Positions 17,664 to 27,183 are shown, counted from the stretch's first letter. The stretch is DNA of 64,000 nucleotides from Pelolinea submarina (GCF_003966975.1 NZ_AP018437.1:2480001-2544000); one strand, 5' to 3'. Made by a program: numbers and translations. The notes: generated from the sequence alone by a model not told the origin.

Positions 17664-19319
17664 TTAATTCTGATTATTTTTCTGGAATCGCAGAGGTATA
17701 AGACTATTTAAATTTGTGAATTCAAGAGCTTCATCCCACATTCTATTAAACTCTATCGCTCTTCCCTCTTTATTATCAACTCTAAAATCATTCACAGCAT
17801 AATCCAATTTTTCGAGGGTAATTGCCTTTGCATTTGGTTCCATTACCTCCATTGCTCTTCTCAGGATAATTCCAATTTCGCGGCCTGTAAATCCGGATAG
17901 TCTATCTTTGAATTGAGAAAAATCAACCTCTTTACTAAATTTCACTCCAAGAGTATTTGCCTGGGCTTTTAATATCTCAATGCATTCATCACCAATTGGA
18001 ACCGGAAATGGTATGACTTTATCGAATCTAGTTCTCATTGCTGAATCGAGACCTTTTGCATTATTGGAAGCACATATCCAAATAATTTTTCCCCTATTTT
18101 CATCATTACCCATCTCTTCCAACAATCTTCCGAAGATTCTTTGATTAACACCGCTATCCCCTGAATAACCTTCTCGATTGCCAAATGCCTGGTCAATTTC
18201 GTCCACAAAGATGCAAATTGGCGCAATAGATTTAATAAAATTCAGTAAACGATCAAGGTTTCTTTCAGATTCACCGACCCATTGACTTCTGATATTTCTC
18301 ATGACTACAAAATTCATGGAAGATTCTTCGGCAAATGCTTTGGAAATATAAGTTTTCCCAACTCCCGGAGGGCCAAGGAGTAAAATAGCTTTGGGAATTA
18401 CATTGATCTTTCCATCCTTGATGTTATTTGAAATCTCACGCAAACAATTTTTCGCTTCTTTCAATCCGCCAATATCATTGAATCCATGTTCAGGCTGAAC
18501 AAACTCTAAAACGCCACTACTTTCAGAGAAAATAATCTCCCGCTTAGCATCTTTGATCAACTTCCATGAGATTTTCTCCTTACGGGAGTTAGTCAACCCA
18601 ATTAACTTTATAAATGTTCGATTTCCAAAACCGGTAGAATTCTGTGCCAAACCCTCCAAAGTCACGTCTTCTTCCAGAGGGATACTTTTTGTTTTTTCGT
18701 AATGATTTAAAATCTCCAGCCGTTCCCGCTCATCCGGAAGTGGAATATCAACGAGACACGTTTGACTGCTTGTGTTATAAAGGATTGGTGGTATCTTTCC
18801 CAGGTTATCTGCTAACAAGATAATGAGATGGCCTTCATTCCCGATTTTTTGTGTTTTCCCCCATCGATGGATAGTTTCAATTAATGCAGATTTCTGGTAA
18901 TCATTTACCTCAGAGTTTATTGATGAGAGTGGAATGATATGGTCGAAATACTCAATAAGTATGGCAACCTTTGAATCCTTCTGAAAGAGTAGAGAGTTAA
19001 AGAATTCAAATACCGGAATAGTTGACTGCCCCCCTTTATGTTGAGGTGGCATTTTCGCAAGGACTTTACTGCCTTTTTCTGTGGAAACCAAAGTGGTAAT
19101 ACCACTTGATATAGAGTATTTCAAAATTAAATCGAAGTTGGTTAATTTTTTTATTTGTTCGAAAAGGTATTCCCCGAGTTCAAATAGCCGACCTTTGTCT
19201 GTACTTTCTGCGGGCTGGAAAACATAATCGTAAATATTGTTGTATATGATAAATTGATGCGCAATCTCAGCCTGATAAATTTCCCGAATCTCTGAAAACC
19301 ATTTCTTTTCTTCTTCCAT
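17664..19319 (-). CDS. AAA+ ATPase with degenerate N-terminal module
   Basis: The product is about 551 residues from the ATG at 19319, which has GGGGGAG upstream; the in-frame TTG eight codons earlier is less likely. The C-terminal half is a classic AAA module of the FtsH/Cdc48 group: IGGLKEAK, Walker A GPPGVGKT near 315, Walker B CIFVDEID near 368, and a sensor/arginine-finger stretch SAMRTRFDKVIPFPVP. The N-terminal half (HQFIIYNNIYDYVFQP ... LIILLADNLGKIPP) looks like a second AAA-type fold that has lost its Walker A. This layout is like the Ycf46-type ATPases found beside DUF1257/DUF2997 genes, as far as I remember them. It is the last gene of the seven-gene leftward operon and probably provides the ATP-driven step. 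Confidence 0.85.
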   Translation of the reverse strand: MEEEKKWFSEIREIYQAEIAHQFIIYNNIYDYVFQPAESTDKGRLFELGEYLFEQIKKLTNFDLILKYSISSGITTLVSTEKGSKVLAKMPPQHKGGQSTIPVFEFFNSLLFQKDSKVAILIEYFDHIIPLSSINSEVNDYQKSALIETIHRWGKTQKIGNEGHLIILLADNLGKIPPILYNTSSQTCLVDIPLPDERERLEILNHYEKTKSIPLEEDVTLEGLAQNSTGFGNRTFIKLIGLTNSRKEKISWKLIKDAKREIIFSESSGVLEFVQPEHGFNDIGGLKEAKNCLREISNNIKDGKINVIPKAILLLGPPGVGKTYISKAFAEESSMNFVVMRNIRSQWVGESERNLDRLLNFIKSIAPICIFVDEIDQAFGNREGYSGDSGVNQRIFGRLLEEMGNDENRGKIIWICASNNAKGLDSAMRTRFDKVIPFPVPIGDECIEILKAQANTLGVKFSKEVDFSQFKDRLSGFTGREIGIILRRAMEVMEPNAKAITLEKLDYAVNDFRVDNKEGRAIEFNRMWDEALEFTNLNSLIPLRFQKNNQN

Positions 19320-19333
19320 TTTCTTCACTCCCC

Positions 19334-19513
19334 CTAACCACAAAGAAAGTCTATTTTTTCCAGTGGGTAACCTTTTTCAACCCACTTCATCTTTATTTCG
19401 TTGATTAGATTTTCATCCCCAAAGAATTGAAGTATGCAATCCGAAGAAATTATAATAGTAACAGCGTTTTGATCCGGATTGACCTGTTGTCCTTTCGGTT
19501 CACTTTTTTTCAT
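19334..19513 (-). CDS. Small coupled ORF (59 residues)
   Basis: This short frame begins MKKSEPKGQQVNPDQNA and ends GYPLEKIDFLCG. Its ATG overlaps the stop of the preceding gene as ATGA, a standard translational-coupling arrangement, and its final codons include the ribosome site of the AAA+ gene that follows 14 nt later. The text VTIIISSDCILQFFGDENLI suggests a small beta-alpha fold. No family is recognised. Position and tight packing are the main evidence that it is real. Confidence 0.65.
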   Translation of the reverse strand: MKKSEPKGQQVNPDQNAVTIIISSDCILQFFGDENLINEIKMKWVEKGYPLEKIDFLCG

Positions 19514-20418
19514 ATAGATTCTCTGTTCTTCTCTGCTTTCACAATTGTTCCAGGGATACCATCGCTCATGGTAAAGTCAAGTCCTAAGGATTCAATAACG
19601 GATAGAGTCATCTTTTGTGTTTGTTCAAAATCCCAGGTACCTTTGCTATTTGAGTATGCTTTAAAATCCGCAATTTCCACTCCACATTCTTTCAAAAAGC
19701 CGCAAAACTTTTCAGTTTCCCTATAGCAATCTTCTCCTTTAAAACCCTGAAAGCTAAATTTCATTCCTTCATCTGTAATAGCAACACGAAACTCTTGGGT
19801 ACCTTTCTTACCGGCAGCCTCATATTCTCCCAGACAGAATGTATAAAGATCATATCCCAACTTATCCTTGATGATTTCCTCGGCAGTATTTACTAACTGT
19901 TTGGTTAGTTCTTTCTTTACTTCTGTTGTAACTTCTTTCAATAATCTATTACTTTCCCCACTCAGTTTAATAACTTGCTTCCTCGTATTTATAAAATCGC
20001 TCCAATCGCAAGTCGAATTTATTTCATCCAATTCCATTAGGCTTTTTTTCAGCGCATTCGTCTCGAATGAATGTTTATCTTTTATTAGTGGTTCATTTTC
20101 AATCAACTTTATTGTGTTTTTTATATCCTGCTTTGTTATTAATATCGATAAGAGTTCATCCTGCTTCTCTATCGCTTCTAAACGCATCCTCGCAATCATT
20201 GCCTGACGTTCCGCTTCTATCTTTTTCGCCTCTATTTTCTGCAGCTTTTCCCGGTGCCTTTGGATTGCCACATCAATTTGCTTTCCAAAATATACGCGTG
20301 CTTTATCAGCAGCTTTGATGCTTTCCCCGATAACAAAAATACTTCCAGCTACACTTGCACCAACCAATACAAAAGGTAAAGAAATTAGACCCACTCCAAT
20401 CACACCATGATTTGACAT
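19510..20418 (-). CDS. Membrane-anchored coiled-coil protein with DUF2997-like C-terminus
   Basis: A 302-residue protein. An N-terminal hydrophobic hairpin or single helix (~6-30, GVGLISLPFVLVGASVAGS) is followed by a long charged coiled coil (~40-185, rich in Glu/Lys/Ala). The compact C-terminal region (~205-290) contains FRVAITDEGMKFSFQGFKG and then EDCYRETEKFCGFL. That pattern (IxxEG...GFxGxxC) resembles DUF2997 as I recall it, a family often found near Ycf46-like AAA ATPases, which fits the downstream gene. The ATG follows AAGGAG. It might tether the ATPase or GTPase at the membrane; this is an inference. Confidence 0.72.
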   Translation of the reverse strand: MSNHGVIGVGLISLPFVLVGASVAGSIFVIGESIKAADKARVYFGKQIDVAIQRHREKLQKIEAKKIEAERQAMIARMRLEAIEKQDELLSILITKQDIKNTIKLIENEPLIKDKHSFETNALKKSLMELDEINSTCDWSDFINTRKQVIKLSGESNRLLKEVTTEVKKELTKQLVNTAEEIIKDKLGYDLYTFCLGEYEAAGKKGTQEFRVAITDEGMKFSFQGFKGEDCYRETEKFCGFLKECGVEIADFKAYSNSKGTWDFEQTQKMTLSVIESLGLDFTMSDGIPGTIVKAEKNRESI

Positions 20419-20490
20419 TTTTTCTCCTTACAGCCAATGATCATTTTATAAATCACAGTCCTTTTTTTAGTAATTAATATTCTATTTCTA

Positions 20491-21858
20491 TCATTTTGAA
20501 TCTTTCATACTTTTCGGCAACAAATCTGCTTCAGGATTCTCCTCTGGATCCTTTCCAGTAAGTTCTACTGATTCTTGTTCAGGAAAAGCCCGGTTATCCT
20601 CTATCTTTTTCGCCTCTCTGCTGTTTTCCTCAAGCTCAATCAAAGGCTTTGGCATTTCTAGCAAAACACGTGGAAAATAGGCTCTTTCCCCTACTTTTGC
20701 CAAACCAGTTAAGTTCTCTAAGATTCGTTTTTCTTCATCATCCCAAACAGCAAGACATTTCAGGCACAAATTGGCTGTTTTCCCATACAGGTCGAATATT
20801 CTTTTAATGATCGAATAAAGATCTAATTTGGAATCCTCAGGGTTATAAATGGAACAAGGTTTTTGAGTCAGCCCATTATTTTTACACAATTTCACTATCC
20901 TAACATAATAACTATAAAGGTCATGACGATTGGATAGTAAACCAGAGACATCTGTTTCCAAACGCCTCCCGGCAAGAATAATATCCTCGCCCAACTTTTT
21001 TTGATCATTTTCATGGTCAATATGATTGTTGCGGTATTCCCTTAAAAAGGCTGTATATTTTTCCCTTTGTTCTTTTAAATATTTGCTATCAGAAACTTTG
21101 AACAAAACTAAATACCTGGAGATTTCATCAAGATTTCTTTGGATTTCTTCGTTCATTTTCTTTCTTTCCGTTTTCTCTATTCTCATTTTTGTAAGCAACG
21201 GTTTATATGTTTGCCGAAAATTCCTTTTCGCCACAAACGAATGCTTTGGCTTTTCATTAAATAATTCATATGGAAAATCCAACAAATATGTGGAGACGGC
21301 CTTCTGAAAAGGAATGAGTTTGTTTTTACCGATGAGAGCCTGGATATCGTATAAAGATCCAAATTTTGCCGGAGTGTAACATTCAGCAGCCTGATAATCC
21401 CGTATAAATTCTTTCCAGCTTTCCCAAGGGATATCGGGGTTAATATTAATTACACCGCCGGAATTGATTATCGGATCGTTGCTATAGTTTTCCTCTTTCC
21501 AGTATTTCTCCTGAATATCACTGAATATTGCCATCAGATAGTACTGAATAAACACTGTTGGGTTTAGTAAAACCCAATCCACTTTTCTAAACAGAAGAAG
21601 CACAGAATGATTAATATCACCTTCGTGAGCATCCAATCCATAGTGCCATCTTTTGCCCACTCCCACGTAATCAAGACCGTTTTTCAGGCTGAGTGGAAAA
21701 AAACAGTATTGTTCGTTTCTATCAAAACTATCGAAAATATGTCTCTTGAGTGAATCTCGTAATTCATCGGAAAGATGATTGGAATGTGTAATCCAGTGAT
21801 AGTCTTCAGGTTTGGGATGATAACGGCTGTAATAACAAAAAAAGTAAGATATTCTCAT
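20491..21858 (-). CDS. Uncharacterised 455-residue protein of the GTPase/AAA+ operon
   Basis: I do not recognise the family. The N-terminal ~170 residues are rich in aromatics and mixed in secondary structure (FCYYSRYHPKPEDYHWITHS, RWHYGLDAHEGDINHSVLLL). The middle (~210-330) is a charged, coiled-coil-like helical region, and the tail is acidic and probably disordered. A CLKCLAVWDDEE segment near 375 carries two Cys. The gene starts 15 nt after the P-loop GTPase stop, so the pair is tightly linked. In other GTPase-centred systems the adjacent protein is a partner or regulator of the GTPase; that role is possible here but unproven. Confidence 0.6.
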   Translation of the reverse strand: MRISYFFCYYSRYHPKPEDYHWITHSNHLSDELRDSLKRHIFDSFDRNEQYCFFPLSLKNGLDYVGVGKRWHYGLDAHEGDINHSVLLLFRKVDWVLLNPTVFIQYYLMAIFSDIQEKYWKEENYSNDPIINSGGVININPDIPWESWKEFIRDYQAAECYTPAKFGSLYDIQALIGKNKLIPFQKAVSTYLLDFPYELFNEKPKHSFVAKRNFRQTYKPLLTKMRIEKTERKKMNEEIQRNLDEISRYLVLFKVSDSKYLKEQREKYTAFLREYRNNHIDHENDQKKLGEDIILAGRRLETDVSGLLSNRHDLYSYYVRIVKLCKNNGLTQKPCSIYNPEDSKLDLYSIIKRIFDLYGKTANLCLKCLAVWDDEEKRILENLTGLAKVGERAYFPRVLLEMPKPLIELEENSREAKKIEDNRAFPEQESVELTGKDPEENPEADLLPKSMKDSK

Positions 21859-21873
21859 ATGCGCCTGACTTTT

Positions 21874-22947
21874 TTACGATATTTCATCTATACATTTCTG
21901 CAATTGTTGTGTTCCCGTAAGTGTATTAAATACTCCCATCTCAACGTTATAATCACCATGGATAATCCCTTGCATCTCTATGTTAAATTGTATCTTCGTC
22001 TTGATTTCTGTTCCTTTCTTTTCTTTTTCTTCCTGCAATTTTTCAGTAAAGTAGGCGGGTATTATCCCATGCAAGGGACTCTTTTTTCTGTTATTCAAAT
22101 TCTCTAAGGCCTTCTGCAGTTTTAATGATTCTCTATCCATCCACTTATCTGCGCAAAACAGGATGGGATTTTCAACCCATAGCGGGTTAATATTCTCATA
22201 AGGACCTTCGGGTACCGGTTTATGTGCATCCAGCCCTATCGCAGATACCGGAAAATAACCCGTTGGTATCCCCGCATCTATAAAAGGGCTTGCGAGCGGG
22301 TCAACTAGATCCGTGCATTTTTGGATAAAATGTACTTTATCCTCTTCAGTTTTTATTAATCTTCGCAATTCATCCACTTTAGTCAGTACAAAGGGAGCTG
22401 CGGTAAATTCATCCATTTTGTGATTTATAAACAGACTTTCAAATATTTGTCTTATGATATCGAGGCCCAAATTCGCCTTTATAGTATCCAAATCTTCATT
22501 GAAAATTTCCACTGAATCCAGTATAACTAATAAAGCATCACTTTCCCAAATTGTTTGTTGGATTTCAATGGCCTGCGGCTCATTTTCTTTTTTGTCAAAA
22601 ACAAGCGCTCCCCCTGCGTAATCAATAAATCCGATATCAAAAATTGGATTATGCTTATAGAGCACATGGAGTCGTAAATCAGTCAAATTCTCTGTGCCTA
22701 CTCTTTTTCCAGCCCTAACCACATTCCAACTCGTTTCCAGTTCTCTTGTAAGCCTTATTGCTGTTTTAATTTTTTCATCAATTATGGGATTTTCGGTAGG
22801 ATTATTTAATTGATCTAAACTCATTAATGAAATTACTACATTGTATACAAATTTATGGAACATCGAAGCCATATACCAGGTTTTCCCCGCTCCTGAAGCC
22901 CCAATCATGGTGATTTTCAGTGTATCAGTTTCCGACATCTTTTCCAT
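21874..22947 (-). CDS. P-loop GTPase-like protein (TRAFAC-type)
   Basis: A 357-residue protein. The G1/Walker A motif GASGAGKT lies at residues 16-23, directly after ITMI. A G3-like DYAG follows GFI in the first third (FIDYAGG), and a G4-like TKVDEL follows PFVL. The order and spacing fit a TRAFAC-class GTPase domain of about 260 residues with a helical insert, followed by a C-terminal extension of unknown fold (KTKIQFNIEMQGIIHGDYNV). It resembles the double-GTPase-type domains that Aravind and colleagues described in NTP-dependent conflict systems; this is from memory. The ATG has GGGAG upstream. It probably acts as the nucleotide switch of the operon. Confidence 0.75.
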   Translation of the reverse strand: MEKMSETDTLKITMIGASGAGKTWYMASMFHKFVYNVVISLMSLDQLNNPTENPIIDEKIKTAIRLTRELETSWNVVRAGKRVGTENLTDLRLHVLYKHNPIFDIGFIDYAGGALVFDKKENEPQAIEIQQTIWESDALLVILDSVEIFNEDLDTIKANLGLDIIRQIFESLFINHKMDEFTAAPFVLTKVDELRRLIKTEEDKVHFIQKCTDLVDPLASPFIDAGIPTGYFPVSAIGLDAHKPVPEGPYENINPLWVENPILFCADKWMDRESLKLQKALENLNNRKKSPLHGIIPAYFTEKLQEEKEKKGTEIKTKIQFNIEMQGIIHGDYNVEMGVFNTLTGTQQLQKCIDEIS

Positions 22948-23077
22948 TGCCCACTCCCTTTATAATCTTTTCTATGTTTTGTCTTCCTTCTACTGCCATT
23001 TTCAATCCTCTTCAGAATCACATTTTTCGCGCTTATAAGTGTTCAACTTCGCTTATTTAATCGTAAGTAATTAATAA

Positions 23078-24208
23078 TTAATCCCCCCATCTCGGTTGGT
23101 AATCACAATAATCATTATCGGTAACCCTTTTTACATATCCATCACTAAGACGCATAAGATATATCTCGCATCCATCCGGGTCCCCAAAATTATCCCGATA
23201 AGAAGTAAAAGCAATCCAGCTACCATCCGGTGAAAAAGAAGGCGCTAAATTATCCCCGCCGTTTGTCAAATAATCAACTGCCCCTTTTTCATCAAAAAGG
23301 AACAATTCCCGATTTTGCTTCTTATATTCACCACTGAAGGATGCCATTTGTCCATTAGGCCCCCAATCCGATCGGCCAGTTAGATAAGATAGATTGGATA
23401 TTTTCCTGACATTATTCCCATCTTTATCCATGGTATAAAATTGGATACCTTTACTTTCGGTATTGGCAGCGAAAAGGATTTCACTTCCATCCGGCGACCA
23501 AACAGGTTCTTTGCAATCATAATAAGAATTGAGATCTCCAATAAAGCTTCCATCAATTCGTAATAAGGATATATAATTTTTTCCATTCTGATGACGAGTT
23601 GCCAGGATATATTTCCCATCAGGTGAAACATCTGAAGAATAAAATTCGCCATGATTGGATGTCAGTTGTTTGAGATTTTTCCCATCTGTGTCCACACTAA
23701 AAAGTTCATACCCGCCATTCATGGAGGAAGAAAATATAACCTTTGAACCCTTTCCATAAAGGGAAGGATAATAATTCTCAGAGTTCAAGTTATTAGTAAG
23801 CTGTTTTTTACCACTGCCATCCGCATTGATTATGCATATTTGATCATGACCAATTGTTTTGTCAACCTGACAAGTAAACACGATCTTTCCATTGAGAGCC
23901 TTCTCTTCCTTTGAGCTAGAGGTCGGAGTAATAATAATTTTTGGTGTTGGTGTGTTTACAATCTCAATCGTTTCATCGATGATAGTGGTTTTTGTCACAA
24001 CAGTTATGCTTGTTGTAGGTGTAGAAGTGGCTATGGGTCCTGGAATGCAACCTTGTGGAAATTTGAAAACTAGAATTATTATAGATAATAAGGGTACCAG
24101 CACTCCTAAAATAACGATAGGCAACCTTTGCCAGGCCCTACAATAGACGCAGTACTCTGCATCTTCTTTAATTGGTTTTCTACAGAATGGATTCCAACAT
24201 TTTTTCAT
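23078..24208 (-). CDS. Membrane protein with zinc ribbon and PD40/TolB-like propeller
   Basis: The 376-residue product begins with a four-Cys zinc-ribbon-like element (CWNPFC...EYCVYC). One membrane helix follows near 30-50 (IVILGVLVPLLSIIILVF), then a Thr/Pro-rich linker, then from ~105 to the end a beta-propeller of TolB/PD40 blades (SPDGKYIL, WSPDGSEILFA, FSPDGSWIAFTS, QPRWGD). The cysteines would lie in the cytoplasm and the propeller outside if the helix is a type II anchor. It probably binds an extracellular or envelope ligand and passes the signal to cytoplasmic partners encoded in the same operon. Ribosome site is weak; only nine bases separate it from the upstream gene. Confidence 0.8.
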   Translation of the reverse strand: MKKCWNPFCRKPIKEDAEYCVYCRAWQRLPIVILGVLVPLLSIIILVFKFPQGCIPGPIATSTPTTSITVVTKTTIIDETIEIVNTPTPKIIITPTSSSKEEKALNGKIVFTCQVDKTIGHDQICIINADGSGKKQLTNNLNSENYYPSLYGKGSKVIFSSSMNGGYELFSVDTDGKNLKQLTSNHGEFYSSDVSPDGKYILATRHQNGKNYISLLRIDGSFIGDLNSYYDCKEPVWSPDGSEILFAANTESKGIQFYTMDKDGNNVRKISNLSYLTGRSDWGPNGQMASFSGEYKKQNRELFLFDEKGAVDYLTNGGDNLAPSFSPDGSWIAFTSYRDNFGDPDGCEIYLMRLSDGYVKRVTDNDYCDYQPRWGD

Positions 24209-24218
24209 TTTAATTATG

Positions 24219-25145
24219 TCAGCTAATCAATTTATTTCCACATTGAGAACAGTATTTTCCTATCGGGACAATCTGTTTACATTGGTTACAACGCAGATAA
24301 CCATAAATTGGGTCTCCACAATTCGGACAAATCGCATCGTTTTTAAAGTTAATTGGATGTTTACAACTTTTACACACTTTTTTTACTTCATAGCCTGGTA
24401 TATGTAATGGCAGTATTGTTTTTATCTCTTCAATATTCTTTTGATTGAAAGCAATCTCCTTTTGAATTGCTTTACTCTCAGAAGATTTTCCTGTAAAAAA
24501 CCGGAAATTCAAGATCGGTAAAAGCGATCGGTTTATCCAGTTAGCATAATAAAATAAAAACGGATATTCTAATGGTAATAATGGTAGCTCAGCTTTCTGT
24601 GAGTCCTTTTCTTGAATGGGAAAAATACTTATTGGAGTTCCCATAAAATTAAAAACATTTATAAGTGGGTCCATCAGTTCCCTTATTTTGGATTCAAAGA
24701 AATCTACCTTTGCATTTATTTCCTCATTTATTAAGCCATTTGAAGGCCCCACAAGAATTCTTTCGATTCCAGAAATGACTATAGACGTGGATGAATATAG
24801 TAAATACTGTTTATTCTGATTACTATTCTCAAAATACTGCTTTAGCCATGTTAATCGAAATGTTCTTCTTAAACCCTCGATATCATTATTTAAAACAAAT
24901 TCTGCATCAATTAAGAAGATAAAGGCATCCCCATAACAGGTATCTTTTTGAAGGTAGTCTTCCAATAGTATTTGGTTGTTCAATGGAACTTTAATAAAAT
25001 CTAGATTGAAATACTTAAAAGGAGATGATTTATCGCGAACCAGCTTGATCAATTTCTCAAACCTGGAGATAGTGGATTCATTAATTCCAAATAATGTGAT
25101 TCTCTGATAGTTGAAAACTCCTCGGTGTGAATAATCGATCTTCAT
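24219..25145 (-). CDS. Possible degenerate GTPase with C-terminal double zinc ribbon
   Basis: About 308 residues from the ATG at 25145; an in-frame TTG lies five codons upstream and neither has a clear ribosome site. The C-terminal ~60 residues hold zinc-ribbon motifs of the DZANK kind (CKSCKHPI ... CPNCGDPI ... CNQCKQIV ... CSQCGNKL). The N-terminal part begins RITLFGINESTISRF, which lies where a P-loop would be in a GTPase but lacks the GxxxxGK(S/T) residues, and continues to a hydrophobic FIFLIDAE strand that could be the Walker B equivalent. A catalytically dead GTPase partner is therefore plausible but unproven. It is the first gene of the seven-gene operon. Confidence 0.6.
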   Translation of the reverse strand: MKIDYSHRGVFNYQRITLFGINESTISRFEKLIKLVRDKSSPFKYFNLDFIKVPLNNQILLEDYLQKDTCYGDAFIFLIDAEFVLNNDIEGLRRTFRLTWLKQYFENSNQNKQYLLYSSTSIVISGIERILVGPSNGLINEEINAKVDFFESKIRELMDPLINVFNFMGTPISIFPIQEKDSQKAELPLLPLEYPFLFYYANWINRSLLPILNFRFFTGKSSESKAIQKEIAFNQKNIEEIKTILPLHIPGYEVKKVCKSCKHPINFKNDAICPNCGDPIYGYLRCNQCKQIVPIGKYCSQCGNKLIS

Positions 25146-26150
25146 TTTTATGTTTAACAATTACGTGAATTAAAAACAATCTCCACTATTTTTTTTAATA
25201 ATTAATCAATAAAAACAGAACGGTTAGCAGTAATAATTGGTGATTTCTTTCTTTACCGTAAATAATTTCATTGAATCCTCAAATAAGTCATTTTTTTATT
25301 TATAAGTAATAGGGACTCAAAGATTCCCATTAAGTTTTCTTTACAAAGTGCTCGTTTTTTAGCTTTCAGTATTAGTTGGTTTTGTTCTATCAGAATATTT
25401 TATTAGTTGAACCCCTTCTTTATATTGTTTTGATCTTCTTCCCCATTATTTTCCGATCTAGAATTTTTCAATTTTCTACTTAATACATCTTGGGAAAAGG
25501 TAAATAGCCGTTATAGAAGGAAATTTTTTTATAAATAAAGACCCCATCTTCCCATTACCTAAAGAAATTATATAGCAAATAACTAATTTCCTTACGGTTT
25601 TTATACACACATATCTTAATATTTCTGATTTTTTAATATAAAAAAATGATTGGGTTATATGTCAGTTTTTCCCTAACATACATCACAGAATCTTTCAGAA
25701 TATTAAAATACTCTAATAACCTTTTTAGCAAATAAATTTTACTAACTCCCAATCTTCATTAGATTCCAATAGGATCGGTGAAACAAACCTCGGATAGGAG
25801 TCTTCCTCCACAAATGATAAAACAACTTTGGTTCAGTACTTGATCTCCTGTTTAATCGGTCAAGAATGTCATATTTTTCATACATCACTTGTGGTCTTAA
25901 GGAAAAAAATTTTTAAAGCTTTCTGTGTATAAACGGTTCTTAACATTTTTTGACCCGTGATTAATTGTATATGTCAGTATTTTAGAATCATCCCTTTTTT
26001 GAACGATATATAAATAATCAAATCATCTTATAAATTTAGTTTCAAATCTTTTCTTTGCATAAAAAAAAAGAATTTAATAAATTCTCAAGAAACTTCCGTT
26101 TACTTCAACGGAAAACGAGTAAAATAAAGCTATTCAGCATTCACAAATAA
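25146..26150. other. 1-kb AT-rich non-coding stretch between divergent operons
   Basis: Very AT-rich DNA with frequent stops in all frames. It must contain the promoters of the leftward GTPase/AAA+ operon and the rightward graspetide genes. A perfect 7-bp inverted repeat TTCCGTT/AACGGAA (6-nt loop) at 26094-26113 lies just upstream of the ATP-grasp gene and could be an operator or leader hairpin; a TAAAAT at 26120-26125 could be a -10. I see no further precursor-like ORF with the leader motif. Confidence 0.45.
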
Positions 26151-27158
26151 ATGGCTCCGAGGCTTGTTCTATTAATCTCCAATCCGCAGGATAAACACAC
26201 TTCTCGAGTATTCGAGAATATACAGAAATTTAATGCTCATCCTATCTTGTTCTTTCCGGAAAAATTCGGATCAGACTATACTCTTTCAATTAACCAAACT
26301 CACAATAATGAGATACCTGAAATTATTGTAAACACCGGATCTGAAAATATAAACCTGAACGAAGTTTTTTCTATATGGTATCGTAGGCCCCATCCAATTC
26401 ATTTTCAAAAGTATTCTTTGACCGATGAAGGAGAAGACTTTGCTCTTGATGAATGGAAAGCGGCAATTGAGGCAATGTATGCATTACTTAAAGACCCATT
26501 ATGGGTATCTCACCCTGACAAACTACGGAAAGCGTCTCGAAAACCACTTCAATTAAAATTAGCCCAAGAGATAGGGTTCAGAGTCCCACGAACTCTCATT
26601 ACGAATAACCCAATTCAAGCAAAAAGATTTTACGAACTCTGTGATGGAAAAATTATTCTAAAAGCTACTGGAGCCGGGTGGATCTATTCGAGAAACAATA
26701 GTGATATTAAATTTGTGCTAACAAATCGAGTAATTTTTTCAGATATTATCGCAGAAGATGAAATCTCAATTTCTCCAGTTACATTCCAAGAGGAAATTCC
26801 AAAAAAATACGAAATTCGGGTCAATGTTATAGGTTCACAGGTAATTTCGGTAAAAATTGATAGCCAACAAAGTAAAACATCAGAACTGGATTGGCGGAGA
26901 TACGATTTACAGAATACTCCATATGCTCCATACAAATTACCTGATGAAATTGAGAAAAAGTGTCTTGAGTTAACACGTCAACTCGGCCTCGAATTCGGAG
27001 CAATTGATTTAATAAGAAAACCTGATGGGGAATACGTATTTTTAGAGATCAATGAAAACGGACAATTCTTGTGGATTGAGGAACTATCAGGAGCACAAAT
27101 CAGTGTAGCTATAGCTAGTTTGTTAGCGGGAGTAAGTCCATCGCTTAATAATTCTTGA
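26151..27158 (+). CDS. MvdD-like ATP-grasp peptide macrocyclase (graspetide ligase)
   Basis: A 335-residue protein matching the MvdC/MvdD/TgmB family in length and text. It has an N-terminal pre-ATP-grasp strand (RLVLLISNPQDKH) and the family-typical SIWYRRPHP. HPDKLRKASRKPLQLKLA-type text comes before the ATP-binding lobe, followed by KIILKATG, KYEIRVNVIG and the metal-binding end LEINENGQFLWIE (E299 and N301). Family members use ATP to join side-chain carboxylates of a precursor peptide to Ser/Thr (ester) or Lys (amide) and so make macrocycles. A 56-residue precursor with the recognition motif follows 25 nt downstream. No clear ribosome site precedes the ATG. Both genes sit at the end of the accessory block next to the tRNA. 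Confidence 0.9.
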   Translation: MAPRLVLLISNPQDKHTSRVFENIQKFNAHPILFFPEKFGSDYTLSINQTHNNEIPEIIVNTGSENINLNEVFSIWYRRPHPIHFQKYSLTDEGEDFALDEWKAAIEAMYALLKDPLWVSHPDKLRKASRKPLQLKLAQEIGFRVPRTLITNNPIQAKRFYELCDGKIILKATGAGWIYSRNNSDIKFVLTNRVIFSDIIAEDEISISPVTFQEEIPKKYEIRVNVIGSQVISVKIDSQQSKTSELDWRRYDLQNTPYAPYKLPDEIEKKCLELTRQLGLEFGAIDLIRKPDGEYVFLEINENGQFLWIEELSGAQISVAIASLLAGVSPSLNNS

Positions 27159-27183
27159 ATCAAATAGAAGGGAGAAAATAAAA

